Below, piece by piece: positions 1 to 6,339 of a stretch of DNA of 6,339 bases. The notes beneath the pieces are model-generated. The model was given only the letters and a program-made list of their open reading frames with translations. It made no database searches and was not told the DNA's origin. Origin of the DNA: Pseudomonadota bacterium (GTDB lineage Bacteria > Pseudomonadota > Gammaproteobacteria > Xanthomonadales > Xanthomonadaceae); the NCBI GenBank assembly GCA_023393895.1, contig JAEXBT010000150.1:1-6339 (forward strand). Direction: 5' to 3'. A program made the position numbers and the translations under genes. Each line of letters starts with the position of its first letter. Position 1 is the stretch's first letter.

Positions 1-517
1 ACTTGCGCGGGTCGCGGATGAAGAAGACCGGCGTGTTGTTGCCGACCATGTCCCAGTTGCCTTCCTCGGTGTAGAACTTCAGCGCGAAGCCGCGGATGTC
101 GCGCTCGGCGTCGGCCGCGCCGCGCTCGCCGGCCACGGTGGTGAAGCGGGCGAACATCTCGGTCTTCTTGCCGACCTCGCTGAATATCTTCGCGCGGGTG
201 TAGCGGGTGATGTCATGGGTGACGGTGAACGTGCCGAATGCGCCGGAACCCTTGGCATGCATGCGACGCTCGGGAATGACTTCGCGCACGAAGTTGCCCA
301 GCTTCTCGTGCAGCCACACGTCCTGCGACAGTAACGGGCCGCGCGGGCCGGCGGTCAGGCTGTTCTGGTTGTCGGCCACCGGCGCGCCGGCGTTGGTGGT
401 CATGCGCGTGACCGGGCACTCGCCGTGTTTCTCGGCCGGCGTGGTGGACAGCTTGCGCTGCAGTTCTGCGGCCTGCTGCGGCGTCGGGGCCTTCTTGTAA
501 CCGTCTTGCTCGCTCAT
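1..517 (-). CDS. katA: Small-subunit (clade 3) haem catalase, KatA type, 3' part outside window
   Basis: Monofunctional haem catalase that converts hydrogen peroxide to water and oxygen, expected in the cytoplasm. Reading leftward from the ATG at 517-515 gives 172 uninterrupted codons before the window edge, about a third of a normal 480-520 residue enzyme. The family motifs are clear: [13 protein letters not shown] at 49-61, the distal-side catalytic His87 in [14 protein letters not shown] (84-97), [17 protein letters not shown] (124-140), and [12 protein letters not shown] (158-169) with catalytic Asn160. The [27 protein letters not shown] style is typical of clade 3 catalases. A GGAGAG ribosome binding site lies at 529-524, 6 bases before the ATG, and supports this start. 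It gives an N-terminal extension of about 38 residues before the usual beginning (TTNAGAPV). An alternative ATG (Met39, 403-401) would give the usual length but has no clear ribosome binding site. It is divergent from katE. The family is near certain; the katA symbol, as against katB, is less so. Confidence 0.93.
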   Translation of the reverse strand, partial: MSEQDGYKKAPTPQQAAELQRKLSTTPAEKHGECPVTRMTTNAGAPVADNQNSLTAGPRGPLLSQDVWLHEKLGNFVREVIPERRMHAKGSGAFGTFTVTHDITRYTRAKIFSEVGKKTEMFARFTTVAGERGAADAERDIRGFALKFYTEEGNWDMVGNNTPVFFIRDPRK

Positions 518-553
518 GCGGGACTCTCCATGGAAGGGACCCGTCAAATTTCG

Positions 554-569
554 CCTGAATCGGTTCAGG
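554..569. promoter_or_regulatory. Perfect 6-bp inverted repeat, possible operator or leader hairpin
   Basis: CCTGAA, four bases TCGG, then TTCAGG form a perfect dyad 37 bases upstream of the KatA-type start codon. In DNA it could be a protein binding site; in the leftward transcript it could fold as a short hairpin in the 5' leader. Its core TGAATCGGTTCA closely resembles the second palindrome at 626-636. The function is unknown. Confidence 0.4.
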
Positions 570-595
570 ACTGAAGTAAATAGTCTCGCTCACAT

Positions 596-614
596 CGATA
601 GATATGCACTATCG
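596..614. promoter_or_regulatory. OxyR-like binding half site, CGATAG-N7-CTATCG
   Basis: ATAG at 598-601 and CTAT at 609-612 are separated by exactly 7 bases, the spacing of one OxyR dimer site in the published ATAG-N7-CTAT-N7-ATAG-N7-CTAT consensus. The symmetry extends to CGATAG/CTATCG, a perfect 6-bp dyad. The neighbouring quarter sites predicted by the 11-base period are weak: GTAA at 576 and CGCT at 587 on the left, TGCC at 620 and GGTT at 631 on the right. Only one dimer site is therefore strong. Its place between two catalase genes, a classic OxyR target, adds support. It is a motif match only; oxyR itself is not in the window. Confidence 0.55.
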
Positions 615-625
615 GTTGATGCCCA

Positions 626-636
626 TGAACGGTTCA
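626..636. promoter_or_regulatory. Perfect palindrome TGAAC-G-GTTCA, possible operator
   Basis: A perfect 5+1+5 inverted repeat overlaps the 8-base palindrome CACGCGTG at 635-642. It shares CGGTTCA with the dyad at 554-569; their centres are about 70 bases apart, with the OxyR-like site between them. This could be a paired operator for another regulator of the catalases, or chance. No family can be named from the sequence. Confidence 0.35.
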
Positions 637-724
637 CGCGTGTTTCTCGGAACCGGCCTGCTGTGACGCACCCCTCACGCCGCGGCACACAGACTGCAGC
701 CCTCCCCCGACAGGAACACAGGCC

Positions 725-2833
725 ATGGCGACCAGGAAAGCCGGCGGCAAAAAGGCTGCTCCCTCCAAAGACGCGCAGCGCGGCAAGGCGGCGGGTGGCG
801 AAACCCACCAGCAGGCCGACGCCAAGAGCGGCGTAATCACCACCGCGCAGGGCATTCCGGTCAGCGACAACCAGAATTCGCTGCGCGCGCATCCGCGCGG
901 ACCCACCCTGCTGGAGGACTTCATCCTCCGCGAGAAGATCACCCACTTCGACCACGAGCGCATCCCGGAGCGCATCGTGCACGCGCGCGGCTCGGCGGCG
1001 CATGGCTATTTCGAGCTGACCCGGCCGCTCACCAAGCACACGACGGCCAGGTTCCTCACCGAAAAGGGCCGCGTGCCGGTGTTCGCGCGCTTCTCCACCG
1101 TCGCCGGCGGTGCCGGCAGCGTGGACACCCCGCGCGACGTGCGCGGCTTCGCAGTGAAGTTCTACACGCCGGAAGGCAACTTCGATCTGGTCGGCAACAA
1201 CCTGCCGGTCTTCGCCATCCAGGACGCGATGAAGTTTCCGGACTTCATCCACGCGGTGAAGATGGAGCCCGACCGCGGCTTCCCGCAGGCCGCCAGCGCG
1301 CACGACACCTTCTGGGACTTCGTCTCGCTCTCGCCGGAAACGCTGCACATGGTGATCTGGGCGATGAGCGACCGCGGCATCCCGCGTTCGCTGCGGATGA
1401 TGGAAGGCTTCGGCATCCACAGCTTCCGCCTGGTCAACGCCAAGGGCGAATCGACCTTCGTGCGCTTCCACTGGCGCCCGAAGCTCGGCATCCAGTCCAC
1501 CGTATGGGACGAGGCGGCCAAGCTGCAGGGCGCCGACAACGACTTCCACCGGCGCGACCTGTTCGAGGCGATCGACGCCGGCGCGTTCCCCGAATGGGAG
1601 TTCGCCGTACAGCTGTTCACCGAGAAAGAGGCCGAGGCCTTCCCGTTCGACCACCTCGATGCAACCAAGCTGATCCCTGAGGAACTGGTGCCGCTGCAGG
1701 TCATCGGCCGGATGGTGCTGGACCGCAATCCGGACAACCATTTCGCCGAGAACGACCAGGTCGCGTTCTGCCCCGCCAACATGGTCCCCGGCATCGACTT
1801 CTCCAACGACCCGCTGCTGCAGGGTCGGCTGTTCTCCTACCTCGACACCCAGCTGTCGCGGCTGGGCGGGCCCAACTTCACCCAGATCCCGATCAACGCG
1901 CCGAAGTGCCCGTTCGCCAACCACCAGCGCGATGCGCACATGCAGATGCAGGTGCCCAAGGGCCGCGTTGCCTACGAGCCCGCCTCGCTCGACAAGGACG
2001 GCTCCGAGCCGAACGGCCGCGAGACCGCGCGCGGTTTCCGCAGCTTCGCCGAGGCCGCACCGGACGATGCGCACAAGGGCCGCGTACGCGCCGAGTCCTT
2101 CGCCGACCATTACAGCCAGCCACGCATGTTCTGGCGCAGCCAGTCGCCGCTGGAACAGGGCCACATCGCGCTGGCCTTCGTGTTCGAGCTGGCCAAGGTG
2201 GATGACGATGCGGTGCGCGAACGCACCGTGGCGCAACTGCGCAACATTGACGAGACGCTCGCGCAGCGCGTCGCCGACGGCCTCGGCATGACGAAACTGC
2301 CGGCCGCGGCGCCTGCTGCCGCGCCGACGCTGGACCTGGACCTCTCGCCGGCCACCACGCTGATCCCGCGGATGAAGAAGACGCTGGAAGGCCGCGCGAT
2401 CGGCATCCTGGTGGCCGAAGGCAGTGACGGCAAGACCGTTGCCGCCATTCGCAAGGCGGCCGAGGATGCCGGCGCGATGGTCAAGATCGTCGCGCCCAAG
2501 CGCCACGTCACCCTCAAGGGCGGCAAGCTTCAGAAGGTCGACGGCATGCTCGCTGGCACGCCCTCTGTGCTGTTCGATGCGGTCGCCTGCGCGCTGCCGC
2601 CAGCCGAGGCCGAGAAGCTGGCGCAGGAGGCCGCGGCGGTGGACTGGCTCCGTGACGCCTTCGGCCACCTCAAGGCGATCGCGGCCTGCGGCGGCACCCG
2701 CAAGCACCTGCTGCCCGCGGCCAACATCGAGCCCGATGCCGGCGTGGTCGATACCGCGGAGGTCGCGCGCTTCATCGAACTGGCGAAGACGCGCCAGTGG
2801 GATCGCGAACCGACCCTGCGCACCCTGCCCTGA
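725..2833 (+). CDS. katE: Large-subunit (clade 2) catalase, KatE/HPII type
   Basis: Hydroperoxidase II type haem catalase that degrades hydrogen peroxide in the cytoplasm, in other bacteria often linked to stationary phase. At 702 residues it is in the range of large-subunit catalases (E. coli HPII has 753). A Lys/Ala-rich N-terminal tail (1-35) precedes the catalase core (about 45-515), an Ala/Pro linker (525-535) and a flavodoxin/DJ-1-like C-terminal domain (about 555-695). Visible active-site residues are His86 in [14 protein letters not shown], Asn158 in VGNN, and the haem ligand Tyr372 in RLFSYLDTQ (368-376). Residue 349, where HPII has His392, is Cys; the second Phe of the HPII segment PIFFIQD is Ala164. 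The ATG at 725 has AGGA at 712-715, 9 bases upstream, and no other in-frame ATG occurs until residue 170. The gene is divergent from the KatA-type gene and ends at a hairpin before convergent mutS. Confidence 0.97.
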   Translation: MATRKAGGKKAAPSKDAQRGKAAGGETHQQADAKSGVITTAQGIPVSDNQNSLRAHPRGPTLLEDFILREKITHFDHERIPERIVHARGSAAHGYFELTRPLTKHTTARFLTEKGRVPVFARFSTVAGGAGSVDTPRDVRGFAVKFYTPEGNFDLVGNNLPVFAIQDAMKFPDFIHAVKMEPDRGFPQAASAHDTFWDFVSLSPETLHMVIWAMSDRGIPRSLRMMEGFGIHSFRLVNAKGESTFVRFHWRPKLGIQSTVWDEAAKLQGADNDFHRRDLFEAIDAGAFPEWEFAVQLFTEKEAEAFPFDHLDATKLIPEELVPLQVIGRMVLDRNPDNHFAENDQVAFCPANMVPGIDFSNDPLLQGRLFSYLDTQLSRLGGPNFTQIPINAPKCPFANHQRDAHMQMQVPKGRVAYEPASLDKDGSEPNGRETARGFRSFAEAAPDDAHKGRVRAESFADHYSQPRMFWRSQSPLEQGHIALAFVFELAKVDDDAVRERTVAQLRNIDETLAQRVADGLGMTKLPAAAPAAAPTLDLDLSPATTLIPRMKKTLEGRAIGILVAEGSDGKTVAAIRKAAEDAGAMVKIVAPKRHVTLKGGKLQKVDGMLAGTPSVLFDAVACALPPAEAEKLAQEAAAVDWLRDAFGHLKAIAACGGTRKHLLPAANIEPDAGVVDTAEVARFIELAKTRQWDREPTLRTLP

Positions 2834-2849
2834 GCGCAACACCCGCCAC

Positions 2850-2884
2850 GCAGGACGCCCCGCGCTGCGGGGCGTTCCTGCTTT
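2850..2884 (+). terminator. GC-rich hairpin terminator between katE and mutS
   Basis: ACGCCCCGC (2855-2863), loop GCT, then GCGGGGCGT (2867-2875) form a perfect 9-bp stem. GCAGG (2850-2854) pairs with CCTGC (2877-2881) after a one-base bulge, giving about 14 pairs in all. On the plus strand TTT (2882-2884) follows, a short U tract that suits katE, whose stop codon lies 16 bases before the hairpin. The same hairpin lies 8 bases past the mutS stop codon and may slow mutS transcription too, but no T tract follows on that strand. Confidence 0.75.
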
Positions 2885-2889
2885 CCGTG

Positions 2890-5454
2890 TTACTGCAACG
2901 CCTTAAGCCGGTACAGCGCCTCCAGCGCCTGCTTGGGCGTGAGTTCGTCCGGGTCGATGCCGGCAAGCGCCTCCAGCGCGGCGGACGCCGGCGCGAACAG
3001 CCCGATCTGCTGCGGCGCGTCGAGCGCCTGCGCGGTCATCGGTGCCGGCTTGGCCACATCCTGCTGCTCCAGTTCCGCCAGGCGCGCACGCGCCTGACGC
3101 ACCACCGCCTTCGGCAGGCCGGCGAGCGACGCCACCTGCAGCCCGAAACTGCGGTTGGCCGGCCCGTCCTTGACCGCGTGCATGAACACCAGCGCATCGC
3201 CATGTTCCACCGCATCCAGGTGCACGTTGCGGATGCCGCTGCCCGGTGTCGCCAGCGCGGTCAGCTCGAAATAGTGGGTCGCGAACAGCGTGTAGCTGCG
3301 GTTCGCATCGGCCAGGTGGCGCGCGCAGGCCTCGGCGAGCGCAAGGCCGTCGTAGGTCGAGGTGCCGCGGCCGATCTCGTCCATCAGCACCAGTGATTGC
3401 GACGTCGCGTGGTGGAGGATGTAGCTGGTCTCGCTCATCTCCACCATGAAGGTCGATTGGCCCTTCGCAAGATCGTCGCCGGCGCCGATGCGGGTCAGGA
3501 TGCGATCCACCGGCCCGATCTCCGCGCGCGTGGCCGGCACGAAGCTGCCGATGTGCGCCAGCAGCACGATCAGCGCGATCTGCCGCATGTAGGTGGACTT
3601 GCCGCCCATGTTCGGGCCGGTGATCACCAGCATCCGGGTGGCCTCGTCCAGCAGCAGGTCGTTTGGGGTGAAGGGCTCGCTGCGCACCGCCTCCACCACC
3701 GGGTGCCGGCCGCCTTCGATGCGCAGCGCCGCGTCATCGACCAGCCGCGGCCGCGACCAGTCCAGCGCCTCGGCGCGTTCGGCGTAGCCGCACAGCACGT
3801 CGAGTTCGGCCAGCGCCTGCGCACACTCGCGCAGCGGTTGCAGGTCCTCGTTCAGCGCATCGAGCACCTCCTCGTACAGCAGCTTCTCGCGCGCCAGCGC
3901 ACGTTCGCGCGCCGACAGCACCTTGTCCTCGAAGCCCTTCAGTTCCTCGGTGATGTAGCGCTCGGCGTTGGCCAGCGTCTGTCGCCGCGTGTAGTGCACC
4001 GGGACCTTGTCCGCATGCACCTTGCCCATCTCGATGTAATAGCCATGCACGCGGTTGTAGCCGACCTTGAGCGTGGCGATGCCGGTCGCCTCGCGCTCGC
4101 GCGCCTCCAGGTCGATCAGGAACTGGTCGGCATGGGTCGAGAGCCGGCGCAGCTCGTCGAGTTCTCCGTCGAAGCCTTCGGCGATCACGCCACCGTCGCG
4201 GGCGACCACCGGGGGCTGCTCGATGATCGCGCGCCTCAGGAAGGCGGCGATCTCGCCATGCTCGCCGAGCGCGGCGGCGAGCGTCTGCAGCCGCGGCGAA
4301 TCCAGCGGCAGCAACCCGTCGCGCAGCAGCGGCAGCTTGCCGAGGGCATCGCGCAGGGTGGAAAGATCGCGCGGGCGCGCGCTGCGCAACGCGACGCGGG
4401 TGAGGATGCGCTCGACATCGCCAAAGCCGCGGAACGCCTCGCGCAGGTTCTCGAAGGCGCGCGTGTCCAGCAGCGTCGCCACTGCGTGCAAGCGCGGCTC
4501 CACCACGTCGCGCGCGCGCATCGGCCGGTGCAGCCAGCGCCGCAGCAGGCGCCCGCCCATCGGCGTCACCGTCGAGTCCAGCACGCCGAGCAGCGTGTGC
4601 CTGGTGTCCCCGTCGATGCGCGTGTCCAGCTCGAGATGCCGTCGCGTCGCCGCGTTCATCGCGATCGCCACCTCGCCGCTTTCCAGCGCGATCGAGGTCA
4701 GGTGCGGCAGCTGCTGTTTCTGGGTCTCCTCGACATAGCCCAGCAACGCACCGGCCGCCGCCACCGGCAGCGGCAGCGCGTCGATGCCGAACGCGGTGAG
4801 GTCATGCAGGTTGAAGAACGCCAGCAGCTTGCGGCGCGCAGCCTCGGCATCGAACAGCCACGGCGCGCGAAGGCGCACGCCGGCGCGGGCCAGCAACGCG
4901 GGCGACCAGCCATCCTCGTCAGGGAGCAACAGCTCGGCCGGTTCCAGCCGCGCCAGTTCGGCTTCCAGCTGCTCGGCATTGGCCACCTGGGCGACGTGGA
5001 AGCGCCCGCCGGCCAGGTCCGCCCAGGCCAGGCCGTAGGCGTCCCTGCCGCGCGCCACCGCCATCAGCAGGGTGTCGCGGCGGTCGGCCAGCAGCGCCTC
5101 GTCGGTCACCGTGCCCGGCGTCACGATGCGCACCACCTTGCGCTCCACCAGCCCCTTGCTCGCAGCGGGATCGCCGATCTGCTCGCAGATCGCCACCGAT
5201 TCGCCCAATGCCACCAGTCGCGCCAGATAACCCTCGTAGGCGTGATGTGGCACGCCGGCCATCGGGATCGGCTGGCCGGCCGACTGCCCACGCTGGGTCA
5301 GGGTGAGGTCGAGCAGCTGCGCCGCCTTGCGCGCATCGTCGTAGAACAGTTCGTAGAAATCCCCCATCCGGAAGAACAGCAGCACGTCAGGATGTTCGGC
5401 CTTGGCGGCGAAGAACTGCCGCATCAGCGGCGTGTGCTGGTCGAGGTTGGACAT
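2890..5454 (-). CDS. mutS: DNA mismatch repair protein MutS
   Basis: MutS binds base mismatches and small loops and, with MutL, starts strand-specific mismatch repair. The gene encodes 854 residues, the full family length (E. coli 853). The N-terminal mismatch-binding domain carries the Phe-X-Glu wedge as Phe33 and Glu35 (GDFYELF, 31-37). Connector, lever and clamp domains follow (about 125-560), then the ABC-type ATPase: Walker A GPNMGGKS (613-620), STFMVEMSE (667-675), Walker B with Asp692 and Glu693 followed by GRGTST, and the switch His727 in ATHYFEL (725-731). Near the C-terminus QIGLF (816-820) matches the sliding-clamp binding type, and [18 protein letters not shown] (834-851) resembles the E. 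coli tetramerisation segment. The ATG at 5454-5452 begins the conserved [14 protein letters not shown] region. No clear ribosome binding site precedes it. It is convergent with katE and divergent from pncC, 42 bases away. No key residue is missing. Confidence 0.98.
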   Translation of the reverse strand: MSNLDQHTPLMRQFFAAKAEHPDVLLFFRMGDFYELFYDDARKAAQLLDLTLTQRGQSAGQPIPMAGVPHHAYEGYLARLVALGESVAICEQIGDPAASKGLVERKVVRIVTPGTVTDEALLADRRDTLLMAVARGRDAYGLAWADLAGGRFHVAQVANAEQLEAELARLEPAELLLPDEDGWSPALLARAGVRLRAPWLFDAEAARRKLLAFFNLHDLTAFGIDALPLPVAAAGALLGYVEETQKQQLPHLTSIALESGEVAIAMNAATRRHLELDTRIDGDTRHTLLGVLDSTVTPMGGRLLRRWLHRPMRARDVVEPRLHAVATLLDTRAFENLREAFRGFGDVERILTRVALRSARPRDLSTLRDALGKLPLLRDGLLPLDSPRLQTLAAALGEHGEIAAFLRRAIIEQPPVVARDGGVIAEGFDGELDELRRLSTHADQFLIDLEAREREATGIATLKVGYNRVHGYYIEMGKVHADKVPVHYTRRQTLANAERYITEELKGFEDKVLSARERALAREKLLYEEVLDALNEDLQPLRECAQALAELDVLCGYAERAEALDWSRPRLVDDAALRIEGGRHPVVEAVRSEPFTPNDLLLDEATRMLVITGPNMGGKSTYMRQIALIVLLAHIGSFVPATRAEIGPVDRILTRIGAGDDLAKGQSTFMVEMSETSYILHHATSQSLVLMDEIGRGTSTYDGLALAEACARHLADANRSYTLFATHYFELTALATPGSGIRNVHLDAVEHGDALVFMHAVKDGPANRSFGLQVASLAGLPKAVVRQARARLAELEQQDVAKPAPMTAQALDAPQQIGLFAPASAALEALAGIDPDELTPKQALEALYRLKALQ

Positions 5455-5496
5455 CCGGGCGAGAATGCGGGGGAATCGAACTGCCTAGTGTGCCCC
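5455..5496. promoter_or_regulatory. 42-base divergent gap between mutS and pncC
   Basis: Only 42 bases separate the start codons of mutS (leftward) and pncC (rightward). Neither gene has a recognisable ribosome binding site at normal spacing: a G-rich GGGGGAA run at 5469-5475 is about 21 bases from the pncC ATG. No strong -10 or -35 pair is seen. Promoters must overlap each other, lie inside the neighbouring coding region, or produce very short leaders. Confidence 0.4.
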
Positions 5497-6009
5497 ATGG
5501 CCATTCCCGCCGATACCGAGCTCGATGCCCTCGCCCGCGACGTCGGCGATCGCCTCCGCGCCAGCCGTGACATGCTGGCCACGGCCGAGAGCTGCACCGG
5601 CGGCTGGATCGCCAAGACCGTGACCGGCATCAGCGGCTCGTCGGAATGGTTCGATTGCGGCATGGTCGCCTACAGCTATGAGGCCAAACAGGCGCTGCTG
5701 GGCGTGCGGCCGCGGACGCTGGAGGAGTTCGGGGCGGTCAGCCGCGAATGCGTGGTCGAGATGGTATCCGGCGCGCTGGCGAAATCAGGCGGCACCGTCG
5801 CGGTGGCAGTGACCGGGATCGCCGGTCCCGGCGGCGGCAGCGACGACAAGCCGGTCGGCACGGTCTGGATCGGCTGGAAGCGGCGCGGCGGCTATGCACG
5901 CGCGGAGGTGTTCCATTTCGATGGCGACCGCGACGCGGTGCGCCGGCAGACCGTGGCGGCCGCGTTCGCGGGCATCCTCGCCGATCAGCCGATGTCGCCG
6001 TCCAGGTAG
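5497..6009 (+). CDS. pncC: CinA C-terminal family protein, nicotinamide-nucleotide amidase (PncC)
   Basis: Members such as E. coli PncC (YgaD) deamidate nicotinamide mononucleotide to nicotinic acid mononucleotide in NAD salvage. The predicted 170 residues match stand-alone PncC (about 165) and lack the N-terminal molybdopterin-binding-like domain of full CinA. Visible family motifs are LATAESCTGGWIAK (27-40), GISGSSEWF (44-52), YSYEAKQALLGV (59-70), GAVSRECVVEM (79-89), GIAGPGGGSDDKPVGTVW (107-124), and FDGDRDAVRRQ near the end. Ser48 and Lys64 are candidates for the family's catalytic Ser and Lys. The frame stays open far upstream opposite mutS, so no stop fixes the start. I chose the ATG at 5497 because it gives the family length and clears the mutS start; a GTG at 5488 is possible. 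In other gammaproteobacteria pncC often precedes recA, but here the downstream neighbour is a convergent YchJ-family gene, overlapped by 25 bases. Confidence 0.93.
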   Translation: MAIPADTELDALARDVGDRLRASRDMLATAESCTGGWIAKTVTGISGSSEWFDCGMVAYSYEAKQALLGVRPRTLEEFGAVSRECVVEMVSGALAKSGGTVAVAVTGIAGPGGGSDDKPVGTVWIGWKRRGGYARAEVFHFDGDRDAVRRQTVAAAFAGILADQPMSPSR

Positions 6010-6339
6010 TACCAGCGACCGGCCTCGCGTACGAAGCGGCTGCGTTCGCGCAATTGGCCGTGGCGCCCGGCCTCGATGAACTTGGCGGTGAACTCGACTT
6101 CCGCATGGTCCCCGTCGATGGGGCGATGGGCGTGCACCCGCAACCTGAGCCATCGGGTCCTCGGCATCGCCGCCAGCCTGAGCGCCGCCGGTCGGGTCGA
6201 GGGATGCCAGCTCGCCAGCAGGTAGTCCTCCAGCCCGAGCACGTAGGCGCTGTAGCGCGACCGCATCAGGCTCTCGGCATCCGCCGCGGGTGCGCCGGCG
6301 TGGACCCGGCCGCAACACGCGGGATAGGCGCGGCCGGTG
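5985..6339 (-). CDS. YchJ family (UPF0225) protein, 5' end outside window
   Basis: Small conserved bacterial protein of the YchJ/UPF0225 family; the biochemical role is not established. The frame stays open to the right edge, giving 117 visible residues before the TGA at 5987-5985. The first residues seen, TGRAYPACCGRVHAG, match the end of the family's N-terminal SEC-C-like metal-binding motif (CPCGxG...CC); its first cysteines and the start codon lie just beyond the window, probably within about 10 codons. Next come the family signatures ESLMRSRYSAY, with an internal ATG at 6266 that is not the true start, DYLLASWHPSTRP, and ERSRFVREAGRWYYLDGD at the C-terminus. The protein ends there, so it lacks the second C-terminal CPCGSGKK-type motif of E. 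coli YchJ and is the short form. It converges on pncC, with 25 bases of overlap and no terminator between them. Confidence 0.9.
   Translation of the reverse strand, partial: TGRAYPACCGRVHAGAPAADAESLMRSRYSAYVLGLEDYLLASWHPSTRPAALRLAAMPRTRWLRLRVHAHRPIDGDHAEVEFTAKFIEAGRHGQLRERSRFVREAGRWYYLDGDIG

Larger units (their letters stand above)
518..724. promoter_or_regulatory. Shared control region between the two divergent catalase genes
   Basis: These 207 non-coding bases separate the start codons of the leftward KatA-type gene and the rightward katE, so both promoters should lie here. The stretch from about 546 to 650 is visibly richer in A and T than the genes on either side. It holds an OxyR-like half site (596-614) and two related palindromes (554-569 and 626-636). 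I could not identify a convincing sigma-70 -35/-10 pair for either gene; TTGATG at 616-621 is the best -35 for katE but lacks a good -10 at the right distance. That fits promoters that need an activator, which is an inference. Confidence 0.7.

Noticed and set aside
213..593. Minus-strand open frame overlapping the KatA-type catalase
   Set aside because: It is out of frame with the catalase, which is recognisable over 172 codons, and gives an Arg/Ala-rich sequence without motifs.
616..644. TTGATG as a -35 box for katE
   Set aside because: Four of six bases match, but at 16 to 18 bases downstream there is no -10-like hexamer, so it is mentioned only as the best weak candidate.
655..724. GGCCTG at 655-660 complementary to CAGGCC just before the katE ATG
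   Set aside because: The loop would be almost 60 bases and the stem only six pairs plus a bulged extension. In GC-rich DNA this is easily found by chance, so I do not call a regulatory leader structure.
590..2842. Long open frame of 750 codons on the minus strand opposite katE
   Set aside because: Its protein is Arg/Leu/Val/Gly/His-rich with no recognisable domain and mirrors katE codons. Long antisense frames are expected opposite genes with G/C-rich third positions. katE itself is unmistakable.
3397..5496. Long plus-strand open frame opposite mutS that runs in frame into pncC
   Set aside because: The part before 5497 is the antisense of mutS and looks like no protein family. The shared frame with pncC is a consequence of few stop codons in GC-rich DNA, not a real fusion.
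1..6339. Search for mobile elements, CRISPR arrays, tRNA genes or a defence system
   Set aside because: No direct repeat arrays, terminal inverted repeats, transposase or integrase motifs, tRNA-like cloverleaf or defence genes are visible. All sizeable coding space is explained by five conserved genes.

Overview
The window is GC-rich chromosomal DNA with codon third positions almost always G or C. The protein sequences look most like Xanthomonadaceae (Lysobacter, Luteimonas or Xanthomonas type gammaproteobacteria). That placement rests on remembered family resemblance, not on a search. I see no insertion sequence, phage gene, tRNA, rRNA, CRISPR array or composition break. Gene density is high and the longest stretch without a gene is about 207 bases.

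Left part (1-2889): two monofunctional haem catalases are transcribed divergently from one shared intergenic region. The leftward gene is a small-subunit (clade 3, KatA type) catalase, cut by the window edge after 172 codons. The rightward gene is a complete large-subunit (clade 2, KatE/HPII type) catalase of 702 residues with its C-terminal flavodoxin-like domain. The region between them holds a clean OxyR-type half site (CGATAG-N7-CTATCG) and two related palindromes. This suggests a peroxide-responsive control region serving both genes. KatE ends at a strong GC-rich hairpin that separates it from the convergent mutS gene.

Right part (2890-6339): a complete mutS (mismatch recognition ATPase, 854 residues) runs leftward. 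It is divergent from pncC/cinA-C (nicotinamide-nucleotide amidase type, 170 residues), with only 42 bases between the two start codons. pncC then converges on a YchJ-family (UPF0225) gene and the two overlap by 25 bases at their 3' ends. The YchJ gene loses its first few codons at the right edge of the window.

Functionally the window combines hydrogen peroxide detoxification, DNA mismatch repair and pyridine nucleotide salvage. I do not see an undescribed multi-gene system. The points worth following are the shared catalase control region, a Cys in KatE placed where it could cross-link to the haem-ligating Tyr, and the very tight divergent and convergent gene junctions.
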